Source: Pedobacter nutrimenti (GTDB lineage Bacteria; Bacteroidota; Bacteroidia; Sphingobacteriales; Sphingobacteriaceae). Taken from it: 64,000 nt of DNA. Numbering within the stretch: the first letter of the stretch is position 1; every line of letters begins with the position of its first letter. The DNA lies in the NCBI RefSeq assembly GCF_003208655.1, contig NZ_QKLU01000002.1, positions 374,285-438,284 of the forward strand. The letters run 5' to 3'. The position numbers and the translations under genes are program-made. This document shows positions 9,186-18,241 of this stretch, piece after piece. The notes below the pieces were generated by a model. It had not been told where the DNA came from. It worked only from the letters and a program-made list of their open reading frames with translations, and did not search any database.

Positions 9186-10772
9186 TTAAAATATAGTATC
9201 TGTTAATTTATTTGCATGTTCAGGGTAGTCTGTTGTATAATGGAGCCCCCTGCTTTCTTTCCTGGTCATAGCCGATTTTATAACAATATAGGCTACCTGA
9301 ATTACATTTCGAAGCTCACATAATTTAACTGATACCTTGTTTTTTCTATAAAATTCTTCTGTTTCTTCAAACAACAAATACAATCTTCGCATTGCCCTGT
9401 CTAATCTAAAATCAGAACGGACTATTCCTACATAATCACTCATCAGCTTTTGTGTTTCTCTTAAATTATGCGTGACCAATATATCTTCATTAGATTGCGT
9501 TACTCCATGTTCATTCCAATCCGGTATATGATCTGGAATAACATTATTCTTAAACTGCTGAATGGCGTCCAGATAAATTCTGTGTGCAAAAACAGGGGCT
9601 TCCAGAAGGGAATTAGAAGCCAGTCTGTTTGCCCCATGTAAACCTGTAGAAGAGCATTCTCCACAAGCGTATAAATTTTTTATAGATGACCTTCCAAACT
9701 CATCAACAAGAATCCCTCCACACATATAATGTGCTGCCGGTGTTACCGGTATAAGGTCTTTAGTCATGTCGATACCAATTGATAAACATTTTGCATAAAT
9801 ATTTGGAAAATGACTTAGAATATCAGACTTTTTTCTGTTCGTAATATCAAGATAAACAAAATCTTCGCCTGATTTTTTCATTTCCGAATCTATTGCCCTG
9901 GCTACAATATCCCGCGGTGCCAATGAACCTCGGCTGTCATACTCATACATAAACTCTTCACCATTTTTTCTTCTAAGCACACCGCCAAACCCTCGAACAG
10001 CCTCTGAAATGAGAAAGGCAGGATATTCTCCCGGATGATATAATGCTGTAGGATGAAACTGAATAAACTCCATATTCCGTACCTTTCCCTTTGCCCGGTA
10101 AACCATTGCCATTCCATCACCTGTAGCAATAATAGGATTAGTGGTACTTGAATAAACATGTCCTGCCCCTCCTGAAGCCATGATAGTCACACTAGCCAAG
10201 ATTTTTTCCACATCATTACGTTCTGTATTAAAGGCATATACACCAAAACAGTTAATATCTTTGGTGCTCTTATCCACAAACTCTCCCAGATGGTGCTGGG
10301 TTATCAACTCTAAACAGAAGTAATGTGTTAATATCTCTATGTTTTCATTTTCATGGATCTGCCTTAACAAGACACTTTCTATTTCATAACCTGTAACATC
10401 CTTATAATGTAAAACACGGTGTTCAGAATGTCCTCCCTCCTTTGCCAGATCATAAACACCGGCATTGTCCTTATCGAAATTAATACCATAATCTATAATC
10501 TCCTGAATCCGTTGAGGCCCCTCTTTTACAACTATTTCCACTATTTTCTGATCACATAAACCATCACCAGCTACCAATGTGTCTTCTATATGTTTATCAA
10601 AAGAATCGTCCTTATCCACCACAACAGCAACTCCACCTTGTGCGTATTTAGTATTGGATTCATCTTCATTAGATTTTGTAATAATTAAAACTTTCCCATG
10701 TTTTGCTGCTTTCAAAGCAAAACTTAAACCGGCAATACCCGAGCCTATAACTAAAAAATCGACCTTTTTCAT
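9186..10772 (-). CDS. nadB: L-aspartate oxidase NadB
   Basis: 528 residues. NadB oxidises L-aspartate to iminoaspartate with FAD, the first step of de novo NAD synthesis; NadA takes the product. The dinucleotide motif is at the N-terminus (VIGSGIAGLSFALKA, residues 8-22). Family blocks TKYAQGGVAVV, GGHSEHRVLHYKD, EFIQFHPTALYHPG, PAAHYMCGGI and GANRLASNSLLEA are present, with a C-terminal helical domain. It is divergent from nadA across the AT-rich origin candidate. Transcription runs away from that region, so it is leading-strand if the origin is real. Confidence 0.97.
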   Translation of the reverse strand: MKKVDFLVIGSGIAGLSFALKAAKHGKVLIITKSNEDESNTKYAQGGVAVVVDKDDSFDKHIEDTLVAGDGLCDQKIVEIVVKEGPQRIQEIIDYGINFDKDNAGVYDLAKEGGHSEHRVLHYKDVTGYEIESVLLRQIHENENIEILTHYFCLELITQHHLGEFVDKSTKDINCFGVYAFNTERNDVEKILASVTIMASGGAGHVYSSTTNPIIATGDGMAMVYRAKGKVRNMEFIQFHPTALYHPGEYPAFLISEAVRGFGGVLRRKNGEEFMYEYDSRGSLAPRDIVARAIDSEMKKSGEDFVYLDITNRKKSDILSHFPNIYAKCLSIGIDMTKDLIPVTPAAHYMCGGILVDEFGRSSIKNLYACGECSSTGLHGANRLASNSLLEAPVFAHRIYLDAIQQFKNNVIPDHIPDWNEHGVTQSNEDILVTHNLRETQKLMSDYVGIVRSDFRLDRAMRRLYLLFEETEEFYRKNKVSVKLCELRNVIQVAYIVIKSAMTRKESRGLHYTTDYPEHANKLTDTIF

Positions 10773-11160
10773 TGAATTGAGCTAATTCTCCCTCTCTTTG
10801 TTAACAACCATCTAAGAATTGTTAATTTCTTGTATAAATAAATAGAACAAATATTTTTGAATGTTTAAAGCTAAAGTAAAAACCCATTTCAACACAATAT
10901 TTTCAGTTATTTTTAAGCAGCTATCTACAGCTTATCAACTTTTTTCAATAGCCATAAAAATGAACATATTCCTATTGATAAGTTTTTGGGATAAATAATA
11001 TCTAATTGTTAATCAGTCCCTATTTATAAAAAAAAATCAATTCATCTGTGGATAACTATATAACAACTCAAATAATTGCACTGAAAAAAACTTTTTATTA
11101 ACAATACCAACATGCTAATAAACAATAGAAGATCTATAAATATTAAATAATTATAATTTA
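10773..11160. other. Candidate chromosomal replication origin (oriC)
   Basis: AT-rich intergenic DNA without a plausible gene. It carries a perfect DnaA box at 11047-11055 and 7-of-9 matches to TTATCCACA at 10921-10929 (CTATCTACA), 10932-10940 (TTATCAACT) and 11095-11103 (TTATTAACA). An almost pure A/T stretch at about 11110-11162 could serve as unwinding element. G-versus-C bias changes across it, and parS-like sites lie about 6 kb away. Origin assignment is inference from these combined signals. Confidence 0.6.
11047..11055 (-). promoter_or_regulatory. Perfect DnaA box
   Basis: TGTGGATAA is the exact complement of the strong DnaA box TTATCCACA. It lies in the middle of the nadB-nadA gap next to long A/T tracts. 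Confidence 0.7.
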
Positions 11161-11188
11161 TTGAAGTGTTGAAAGCTACGTATCTTTA
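11161..11188 (+). promoter_or_regulatory. Candidate nadA promoter
   Basis: A TTG at 11161-11163 is followed after 17 nt by TATCTTTA (11181-11188), a 7-of-8 match to TAnnTTTG. Transcription would start near 11195 and give nadA a leader of about 190 nt containing the hairpin at 11249-11308. Confidence 0.4.
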
Positions 11189-11248
11189 CAAAAGTTCCAC
11201 TGAAAGAAAATTGTATAGGCCAGATGATTTTAAAAACAAATTAGAGCC

Positions 11249-11308
11249 CTTTAGGTTGCGATATTTAAAAGGAGGACCTTGTTAAATGATCAATATCGTA
11301 ATCTAAAG
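11249..11308 (+). promoter_or_regulatory. 17-bp hairpin with SD and start codon in its loop (nadA leader)
   Basis: Arms 11249-11265 and 11292-11308 pair over 17 bp with no bulge; two pairs are G-U in RNA. The 26-nt loop carries AAAGGAGG (11268-11275), a perfect anti-16S match rare in this phylum. Ten nt later an ATG opens a six-codon frame (MINIVI, stop 11304-11306) whose codons run into the 3' arm. A ribosome on this frame would open the stem. It could be a regulatory leader for nadA; the family is not one I recognise. Confidence 0.5.
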
Positions 11309-11388
11309 CAGTCAAATAATTTTAGTGTTGTTACTTTTAATAATTTTAAGAAAAAAAATACTTTATTAATTAAATAAAATATACTTTG

Positions 11389-12387
11389 ATGAAAGCAGAT
11401 GTTTTAGAGGAATTAAATATCAAAGGATTTGTAGAAGAAACAATTGATCCTAGCCTGGATCTTTTTGAAGAAATTGCAAAATTAAAGAAAGAAAAAAATG
11501 CTATAATTCTAGCACATTATTATCAAGATCCTGATATTCAAGATATTGCTGATTATATTGGTGATAGTCTTGGTTTATCACAAGAAGCAGCAAAGACAGA
11601 AGCAGACATAATTGTATTCGCAGGAGTACATTTTATGGCAGAAACCGCAAAGATATTGTCTCCAGAAAAGAAGGTACTTTTACCAGATTTGAAGGCGGGA
11701 TGCTCCTTGGCCGACAGTTGTCCACCGCATTTGTTTAAAAAATTTAAAGAAAAATATCCGGATCATTTGGTTATTACCTATGTAAATTGTACGGCAGAAC
11801 TTAAAGCTTTAAGTGATATCGTTTGTACTTCTACTAATGCTGTGCAGATTGTGGAAAGCCTGCCAAAGGATCAAAAGATTATTTTTGGTCCGGATAAAAA
11901 TCTTGGTGCCTGGGTGGCTAAAAAAACCGGAAGGGATCTTGTTTTATGGAACGGAGCTTGTATGGTCCATGAAATTTTTTCAAGGGAAAAAATAACTAAA
12001 TTGAAGGAAAGACATCCGAATGCAAAGTTTATTGCGCATCCCGAATGTGAAGATGCGGTTTTGCAAATGGCTGATTATATTGGTTCTACAACCGGTTTGC
12101 TTAAATATTCTATAAATAGTGATGCCACCGAATTTATTGTTGCAACAGAAAGTGGGATCATTCATCAGATGGAAAAAGCTAATCCTCATAAGACTTTTAT
12201 CCCTGCCCCTCCAAACAATAGTTGTGCCTGTAACGATTGTGCTTATATGAAAAGAAATACTTTGGAGAAGCTTTATTTGTGTATGAAAAATGGCTTACCG
12301 GAAGTTAATGTGCCGACAGAAATTATCGAACAAGCGAGGAAACCTATAGAAAGAATGCTGGAAATTTCGGCTAAATTAGGATTATAA
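11389..12387 (+). CDS. nadA: Quinolinate synthase NadA
   Basis: 332 residues from the ATG at 11389 (a TTG directly before it is not needed). NadA condenses iminoaspartate with dihydroxyacetone phosphate to quinolinate using a [4Fe-4S] cluster. Visible family blocks are [58 protein letters not shown] and the C-terminal [16 protein letters not shown]. Cys residues are available for the cluster in the second, third and fourth of these. It is divergent from nadB; nadC is not in the window. The long structured leader suggests its expression may be controlled after transcription starts. Confidence 0.97.
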   Translation: MKADVLEELNIKGFVEETIDPSLDLFEEIAKLKKEKNAIILAHYYQDPDIQDIADYIGDSLGLSQEAAKTEADIIVFAGVHFMAETAKILSPEKKVLLPDLKAGCSLADSCPPHLFKKFKEKYPDHLVITYVNCTAELKALSDIVCTSTNAVQIVESLPKDQKIIFGPDKNLGAWVAKKTGRDLVLWNGACMVHEIFSREKITKLKERHPNAKFIAHPECEDAVLQMADYIGSTTGLLKYSINSDATEFIVATESGIIHQMEKANPHKTFIPAPPNNSCACNDCAYMKRNTLEKLYLCMKNGLPEVNVPTEIIEQARKPIERMLEISAKLGL

Positions 12388-12430
12388 AGGTTGTTGATAA
12401 CCTGTTAATTGATTAAAAAACAATAAGATA

Positions 12431-13465
12431 ATGTTTGAAAATAAAGAACGGACCGATCTGGGAAAGTTAGGAGAATTTGGTCTGATAAAGCACCTGACTT
12501 CACACTTTAAAATACAGCATGAAAGTAGTATAAAAGGTATTGGAGATGATGCTGCTGTATTAAATTTTAAAAATAAACAGGTATTGATTTCCACAGACTT
12601 GCTGTTGGAAGGTATACATTTTGATCTTTCTTATGTGCCTTTGATGCACCTGGGCTATAAAGCTGTCCAGGTGAATTTGAGTGATATTTATGCAATGAAT
12701 GGTGTGGCCACTCAAATCACTGTGTCAATAGGTTTATCCAGTAAGTTTCCATTAGAAGCTGTAGAAGAAATTTATAAAGGAATCGAACTTGCCTGTAATA
12801 AATTTAACATTGACCTGATTGGAGGGGATACTTCTTCCAGTAAACAAGGATTGGTGATCAGTGTAACCAGTATTGGCTATGCAGATAAGAAGGAAGTTTG
12901 TTATAGGAACGGGGCCCAGGAAGGAGATCTTTTATGTGTGTCAGGAGATCTTGGTGGTGCCTATGTTGGTTTGCAAATCCTGGAAAGAGAAAAACAGATT
13001 TTTATCGAAAATCCACAGATTCAGCCGGATCTGGAAGGAAAGGATTATATTATAGAAAGGCAATTGAAACCGGAAGGGAGGCGTGATATTGTAGATCTTT
13101 TGGCACAAATGAAGATCAAACCGACTGCTATGATTGATGTTTCAGATGGATTGGCTTCTGAAATATTACACATTTGTCAACAGTCTGAGGTTGGATGTAC
13201 CATATATGAAGATAAGTTGCCTATTGATCCGATGACTTATGAAACAGGAAGGGAGCTGGGACTTGACCCTACGGTTTGTGCGCTAAATGGTGGCGAGGAT
13301 TATGAATTGTTATTTACGATTAAACAATCAGATTACGATAAGCTTAAAAACGATGTGGACATTACTGTTATCGGTCATATGACCGATAAAAATTCCGGAT
13401 GTAAAATGATATCCAAATCAAATGTAGTTCATGAGCTAAAAGCACAGGGCTGGAATGCTTTTTAA
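12431..13465 (+). CDS. thiL: Thiamine-monophosphate kinase ThiL
   Basis: 344 residues. ThiL phosphorylates thiamine phosphate to thiamine diphosphate with ATP. The AIR-synthase/PurM-like fold is seen in GIGDDAAVL near residue 40, ISTDLLLEGIHFD, the loop NLSDIYAMNG, IGGDTSSS, and MIDVSDGLASEIL followed by NGGEDYELLF. It lies 43 bp downstream of nadA on the same strand and could share its transcript. Its stop codon touches the stop codon of the convergent rmuC gene with no base between. Confidence 0.95.
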   Translation: MFENKERTDLGKLGEFGLIKHLTSHFKIQHESSIKGIGDDAAVLNFKNKQVLISTDLLLEGIHFDLSYVPLMHLGYKAVQVNLSDIYAMNGVATQITVSIGLSSKFPLEAVEEIYKGIELACNKFNIDLIGGDTSSSKQGLVISVTSIGYADKKEVCYRNGAQEGDLLCVSGDLGGAYVGLQILEREKQIFIENPQIQPDLEGKDYIIERQLKPEGRRDIVDLLAQMKIKPTAMIDVSDGLASEILHICQQSEVGCTIYEDKLPIDPMTYETGRELGLDPTVCALNGGEDYELLFTIKQSDYDKLKNDVDITVIGHMTDKNSGCKMISKSNVVHELKAQGWNAF

Positions 13466-14773
13466 CTATAAATGCTCTTCTTCACTTAACGCTGGGTCCA
13501 AAAATCGAGGATCAATTTGTTTATTGGTTTTTGCACCCAGTTTTTTTATCTTCTCAGAAATGTTTGACAAATTTCCAGCCCCTGTGGAGAGTTTATTTAT
13601 AGCTTTGTCATATGCGTCCTGGCTTTGTCTAATATTGCGACCTATGGACTCCATATCGCTTAAAAAACCAACAAACTTATCATACATGCTTCCACTCAAC
13701 CTTGCTATTTCTAAAACATTTCGATTTTGACGTTCCTGTTTCCAAATACTTGCAATGGTTCTTAATGTAGCCAGTAAAGTCGAGGGACTTACAATAACGA
13801 TTTTCCGGTCCCAGGCATAATTAAATAAATCTGCATCACTTTGGACAGCCTGTCCGAAGGAAGATTCTATCGGAATGAAAAGCAGTACAAAATCAGGAGC
13901 ATTAATTTGATAGAGATCCTGGTAATTTTTATTGCTAAGGCCTTGTATATGTGCTTTAATAGAAAGAATATGCTGCTTGAGGTAATTTTCTTTTTCTTCT
14001 TCTGTTTCTGCATTTACAAAACGTTCGTAGGCCACCAGAGATACTTTTGCATCTACAACAAGGTGCTTGTGATCAGGAAGGTCAATTAAAACATCAGGTT
14101 GCAAACGCGAACCTTCGGAAGAAGTAAAAGAAGATTGAATGCGGTATTCCCTATCCTTTTGTAAACCGGAACGTTCCAGTACTTTTTCCAAGATTACCTC
14201 TCCCCAGTTTCCCTGTCTTTTACTGTCACCTTTTAAAGCTTTTGTAAGGTTTACAGCATCAGTCTGAATCTGTTTGCTTTGGACCATAAGTTCAGAAATT
14301 ACGCCTTTAAGGGTATTTCGCTCATCAGATTCCGACTTATAAACTTTTTCTACTTTATCTTCAAAAGCTTTAATATTTTCTTTTAGGGGATTTAAAATAA
14401 GATCGAGGTTTAACTTATTCTGCTCTGTAAATTTGAATGTTTTTTCTTCCAGTATTTTGTTGGCTATATTTTCAAATTCCAGTCTGAATCTGTCCTGTAA
14501 TTCTATAATGTATTTCTCCTGTTCAATTTGTCTTTCCTGCTGTATTTTAAGGTTTTCTTCTGTTTTTATAAGTTTGGTCCGTTCCGCTATAAAAACATTC
14601 CGCAAATCAGCTAATTCATCTTCTTTTGCTGTTTTCTCCTCTTTTAACCATGCAATAGCTTTTTCGTGTTCAGCTTCTTTAAGTTGAAGCAACCGATCAG
14701 ATGGTTTTCTCAAAAATAGGACAACGAAACCCAATATAATTAAGATAAGCAGGATGATTATAATAATTTCCAT
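13466..14773 (-). CDS. rmuC: RmuC family DNA recombination protein
   Basis: 435 residues: one N-terminal membrane helix (about residues 2-22), a long coiled coil to about residue 150, and the RmuC domain. That domain shows GNWGEVILEKVLERSGL, QPDVLIDLPDHKHLVVDAKV and FVLLFIPIESSF, compatible with the PD-(D/E)XK nuclease-like fold predicted for this family (D...DAK). E. coli RmuC limits recombination at inverted repeats; the biochemical activity is not established. Convergent and abutting with thiL. Confidence 0.93.
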   Translation of the reverse strand: MEIIIIILLILIILGFVVLFLRKPSDRLLQLKEAEHEKAIAWLKEEKTAKEDELADLRNVFIAERTKLIKTEENLKIQQERQIEQEKYIIELQDRFRLEFENIANKILEEKTFKFTEQNKLNLDLILNPLKENIKAFEDKVEKVYKSESDERNTLKGVISELMVQSKQIQTDAVNLTKALKGDSKRQGNWGEVILEKVLERSGLQKDREYRIQSSFTSSEGSRLQPDVLIDLPDHKHLVVDAKVSLVAYERFVNAETEEEKENYLKQHILSIKAHIQGLSNKNYQDLYQINAPDFVLLFIPIESSFGQAVQSDADLFNYAWDRKIVIVSPSTLLATLRTIASIWKQERQNRNVLEIARLSGSMYDKFVGFLSDMESIGRNIRQSQDAYDKAINKLSTGAGNLSNISEKIKKLGAKTNKQIDPRFLDPALSEEEHL

Positions 14774-14844
14774 TTACTAATATTTTTATCAAAAATGAGT
14801 ATTAATGATCTTTATAACAAATTAATTAGTAAATAAAGGCCGAA

Positions 14845-15990
14845 CTAAATGCTTTTCAAAAGAAATTCTGCCGCTTCTGTACCCGTTTGAGTTCCCATTG
14901 CTACACCCATACCATTACATCTTACTGCGCAGAAAACGTTTGGTTTAAGCATTTTAATGATTGGTGTAATTTGCTTTCCAAAAGCCATTATGCCGCTCCA
15001 GCTGTAATCGATGACATAACTGCTATTAGGGAGTATTACCTCGTGCAGCAATTTTTTTAGGGATTCCATAACGATAGGGGTCGTTCCAAAATTGCTCGTT
15101 TGTTCCATTTCAAAATCAAGGTGACGCCCACCTCCAATTAATAGCCTGTTATCAATATTTCTGAAATAATAGTATCCGCGGTCATAATGAAAAGTTCCAT
15201 TGATTTTTAGATTTTTAATGGGTTGTGTAATGAGAACTTGACCCCTTCCTGGAACCAGATCCAAGTCTGGAAAGTAATCTTTTATAAATGCATTTGTTGT
15301 CAGCAGGATACGTTTGGCTTTAAACTGGCCCTGATTGCTGGACACTTTTTGAAATTTATGTTCAGGTAGAATATGATGAACATCACAGTTATTGTAAATA
15401 TAAATACCCATGGCAGTTGCCTTGTTTATTAACGCTTTCATCATTTTTCCAGTATCTATTTGGGCCTCAAAACGGTTTTCTATTAACGTCTGTATGTTAT
15501 TAAAGCTAAAGCTGGAAATTTTTTCATCTGCTATTTTAAAGCTATTTTGATTCTTAAATATATCGTGAAGCAATAAATTAAAGTGATCGATTTTAGCTAC
15601 ACATTGATCCCTAAGCGTGCTGTCCTGGGGACTAAAAAGTTCGTAACCACCCAGATTAGAATAAGAAATTGCCCGGTCACTGAGCCAATTTCTAAGTTTA
15701 AGCAGGCCATTCCATCTTTTTTCTATCAATGAGTGTAGGCCCTCAGTACCTACATTTTTCTCTTGTTCTATGAGTTCTGATATGCTACCAAAACAGGCAA
15801 ACCCTGCATTTTTTGTGCTTGCACCTGAGGGTAAAAAACCTCGTTCAAGTATGGCTACACTTAGGTTTGGGGCTTTATTTTTTAAGGTAATTGCTGCACT
15901 TAAACCAAGTATTCCACTTCCAATAATTAGGACATCATAATTAAAGAAGCTTTCTTTTTCCCAATAGGATAAATTAGAATTTGTCATCAT
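14845..15990 (-). CDS. FAD-dependent oxidoreductase, DAO family
   Basis: 381 residues. FAD-binding motif VLIIGSGILGLSAAITL lies near residue 20, followed by an ERG acidic/basic switch and SGASTKNAGFACFGS, as in the D-amino-acid-oxidase/glycine-oxidase superfamily. A C-terminal VFCAVRCNGMGVAMGTQTG stretch binds the flavin. The substrate cannot be told: candidates include amino acids or sarcosine-like amines. It stands alone between rmuC and a zinc peptidase and gives no pathway context. The start could be residue 1 or 2 (two adjacent Met codons). Confidence 0.85.
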   Translation of the reverse strand: MMTNSNLSYWEKESFFNYDVLIIGSGILGLSAAITLKNKAPNLSVAILERGFLPSGASTKNAGFACFGSISELIEQEKNVGTEGLHSLIEKRWNGLLKLRNWLSDRAISYSNLGGYELFSPQDSTLRDQCVAKIDHFNLLLHDIFKNQNSFKIADEKISSFSFNNIQTLIENRFEAQIDTGKMMKALINKATAMGIYIYNNCDVHHILPEHKFQKVSSNQGQFKAKRILLTTNAFIKDYFPDLDLVPGRGQVLITQPIKNLKINGTFHYDRGYYYFRNIDNRLLIGGGRHLDFEMEQTSNFGTTPIVMESLKKLLHEVILPNSSYVIDYSWSGIMAFGKQITPIIKMLKPNVFCAVRCNGMGVAMGTQTGTEAAEFLLKSI

Positions 15991-16067
15991 TTAAATTTAC
16001 TAAAATTTAGAAAGCGAAAGAAAGGGAACACTTTTTGATTAAGTTCTGTTGAAAAACATACCCGGAA

Positions 16068-16763
16068 ATGGAAACGTATTTAATAGCAATATTAATCATG
16101 CTTGTAATCAGCATGTTTGTGCAGTGGATATTTAGAAATAAGTTTTCCAGATATGCTGAAATGCAGTTGAATTCAGGCTTGTCTGGAAAAGAAGTAGCCG
16201 AAAAAATGCTTCATGATTATGGCATTTATGATGTTAAAGTGATGAGTACAGAGGGCCAGTTGTCCGATCATTATAATCCTTCAGACAAAACAGTTAATTT
16301 AAGTACAGATGTATATCACGGAAGAAGTGTTGCAGCAGCGGCAGTTGCCGCACATGAATGTGGACATGCCGTCCAGCATTCAAAGGCCTATCACTGGCTG
16401 GAATTCAGATCCAATATGGTTCCTGTGGTAAGTATTTCCTCCAATTTGCTTCAATGGGTATTGATTATAGGTGTCCTACTGATTGGTTTTACAGGAAACC
16501 CCATTGTCCTTGGAATTGGTGTAGCAGGGTTGTTATTGATTACCATATTTAGTTTTATAACGTTACCAGTAGAATTTGATGCCAGTAAAAGAGCATTATT
16601 ATGGCTTAAAACGAATGACCATATCATGAATACCGGAGAGGAAAACAGACAGGCAAAAGATGCCCTTTGGTGGGCTGCAATGACATATGTTGTTGCGGCA
16701 CTAGGAGCTTTGGCCAATTTAATCTATTATACCTCCATGCTGTTTGGAAGGAATAGAAATTAA
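16068..16763 (+). CDS. YugP-type membrane zinc metallopeptidase
   Basis: 231 residues. An N-terminal membrane helix, the zinc motif HECGH (His96, Glu97, His100) and three further hydrophobic segments match the neutral zinc metallopeptidase family (Zn_peptidase_2, YugP). A conserved LPVEFDASKRAL segment lies near residue 165. Its target is unknown. Its last four bases overlap the end of the convergent apaG. Confidence 0.92.
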   Translation: METYLIAILIMLVISMFVQWIFRNKFSRYAEMQLNSGLSGKEVAEKMLHDYGIYDVKVMSTEGQLSDHYNPSDKTVNLSTDVYHGRSVAAAAVAAHECGHAVQHSKAYHWLEFRSNMVPVVSISSNLLQWVLIIGVLLIGFTGNPIVLGIGVAGLLLITIFSFITLPVEFDASKRALLWLKTNDHIMNTGEENRQAKDALWWAAMTYVVAALGALANLIYYTSMLFGRNRN

Positions 16764-17146
16764 TTTAAACGGTAAGGTGCGATCAGCTGAAATTCAGGAA
16801 TATCAACTATAAAGTCTGTATCCATAGCTATGCGGGACATAGAATAATAGCCTTTCATGCTTCCAATTTCGGTAGAAAGCTGACAGCCCGAAACATAAGA
16901 GTGACTATTTCCGGGCTCTATTATTGGCTGCTGACCTACTACTCCTTCGCCTTCTACCTCTCTTTCTGTACCATTTGAATCAAAAATATACCATTGACGC
17001 CTCTTCAATTGAATCGTGTAATCCGATAAATTTTCTACTTCTATGCGATAAGCGAACATAAACTGGTCTTTGGATGGATTGGAATATTCCTCCTGATACA
17101 TGGTTTCTACCGAAATTTTTATGCCCTCTGTTATAGCTGTGACCAT
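16760..17146 (-). CDS. apaG: ApaG (DUF525) domain protein
   Basis: 128 residues, the full length of ApaG, a small fibronectin-III-like beta protein. Recognisable blocks are FAYRIEVENLSDYTIQLKRR, WYIFDSNG, GEGVVGQQPIIEPG and MKGYYSMSR. It is linked in enterobacteria to Co2+ resistance; its molecular role is unsettled. It sits 34 bp upstream of dusB's end on the same strand direction but is separated from it by a small A/T dyad (TTTTGA-N5-TCAAAA at 17163-17179). Confidence 0.95.
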   Translation of the reverse strand: MVTAITEGIKISVETMYQEEYSNPSKDQFMFAYRIEVENLSDYTIQLKRRQWYIFDSNGTEREVEGEGVVGQQPIIEPGNSHSYVSGCQLSTEIGSMKGYYSMSRIAMDTDFIVDIPEFQLIAPYRLN

Positions 17147-17180
17147 TTTAATAACATTTATGTTTTGATAATTTCAAAAA

Positions 17181-18188
17181 TCAAGCCATTTCGTTTGTAG
17201 ATTCAATAGATTGATATTTGTCTGCCACTTCGTCAAGTATATTGTGAATAGTGTCGATATTTTCTTCTTTGACCAATTGCATTCTATAGGGTTTAAAATC
17301 TGGTAAACCTTTAAAATAATTGGCATAATGACGCCTCATTTCAAAAATACCCACCCTCGGGCCTTTCCATTCAATTGATTTTTCAAAATGGGTCCGGCAA
17401 ACGGTTACTCTTTCTTCTACACTTGGCCCGGCCAGGATTTTTCCTGTGTTGAAAAAATGTCTGATCTCTCTGAAAATCCATGGATAACCAATAGCCGCAC
17501 GACCAATCATAATGCCATCAACTTCATACTCAAGCCGCCAGTCTGCTGCTTTTTGAATACTATCGACATCTCCGTTTCCAAAAATTGGAATTTTAATTCT
17601 GGGGTTTCTTTTGATTTCCCTGATCAGTGACCAGTCTGCCTCGCCTTTATAGAGCTGGGCCCGGGTACGCCCATGAATGGTGAGTGCCTGTATGCCTATA
17701 TCCTGTAAACGTTCTGCAACTTCTTCAACATTTTTAGTATGATCATCCCAGCCCAGACGTGTTTTTACTGTGACAGGTAAATGAGTGGCTTTTACAACGG
17801 CTTCTGTCATTTTCACCATTTTATCGATGTCTTGTAACAGACTGGCCCCGGCTCCTCTGCAGGCAACATTTTTTACAGGACAGCCATAGTTTATGTCCAT
17901 AAGGTCAGGCTTGGCCATGGTTGCAATTTCGGTGGCTTCTCTCATATGGTCTATTTCACTGCCGAAAATCTGGATACCAATTGGGCGTTCATATTCAAAT
18001 ATGTCCAGCTTAGCCCTGCTCTTGGCTGCATCGCGGATCAGCCCTTCGGACGAAATAAACTCCGTATACATCATATCTACCCCACTTTGTTTACACACAA
18101 ATCGAAAAGGTGGGTCACTTACATCTTCCATCGGTGCAAGCAGTAATGGGAATTCTCCCAAATCTATATTTCCTATCTTTACAGACAT
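17181..18188 (-). CDS. dusB: tRNA-dihydrouridine synthase DusB
   Basis: 335 residues from the ATG at 18186-18188 (MSVKIGNIDLGEFPLLLAPM). The frame is open 23 codons further, but the -7 box at 18219-18226 lies inside that extension, which favours the shorter start. Dus enzymes reduce uridines in tRNA using FMN and NADPH. Motifs: APMEDVSDPPFR, NYGCPVKNVACRGAGASLL with the catalytic Cys, VKTRLGWDD, IHGRTRAQLYKGEADW, FGNGDV and GIMIGRAAIGYPWIF. The closest class is DusB/NifR3. Divergent from the CPBP gene. Confidence 0.94.
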   Translation of the reverse strand: MSVKIGNIDLGEFPLLLAPMEDVSDPPFRFVCKQSGVDMMYTEFISSEGLIRDAAKSRAKLDIFEYERPIGIQIFGSEIDHMREATEIATMAKPDLMDINYGCPVKNVACRGAGASLLQDIDKMVKMTEAVVKATHLPVTVKTRLGWDDHTKNVEEVAERLQDIGIQALTIHGRTRAQLYKGEADWSLIREIKRNPRIKIPIFGNGDVDSIQKAADWRLEYEVDGIMIGRAAIGYPWIFREIRHFFNTGKILAGPSVEERVTVCRTHFEKSIEWKGPRVGIFEMRRHYANYFKGLPDFKPYRMQLVKEENIDTIHNILDEVADKYQSIESTNEMA

Positions 18189-18218
18189 TTTTCTATCTTC
18201 AACGCAAAATTTAAGGTA

Positions 18219-18226
18219 CAAAGGTA
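18219..18226 (-). promoter_or_regulatory. -7 box of dusB
   Basis: On the minus strand this reads TACCTTTG, an exact TAnnTTTG. It lies 30 nt upstream of the chosen dusB start and decides against the longer frame. No good -33 element was found. Confidence 0.5.
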
Positions 18227-18241
18227 CAAATAATACAAATA

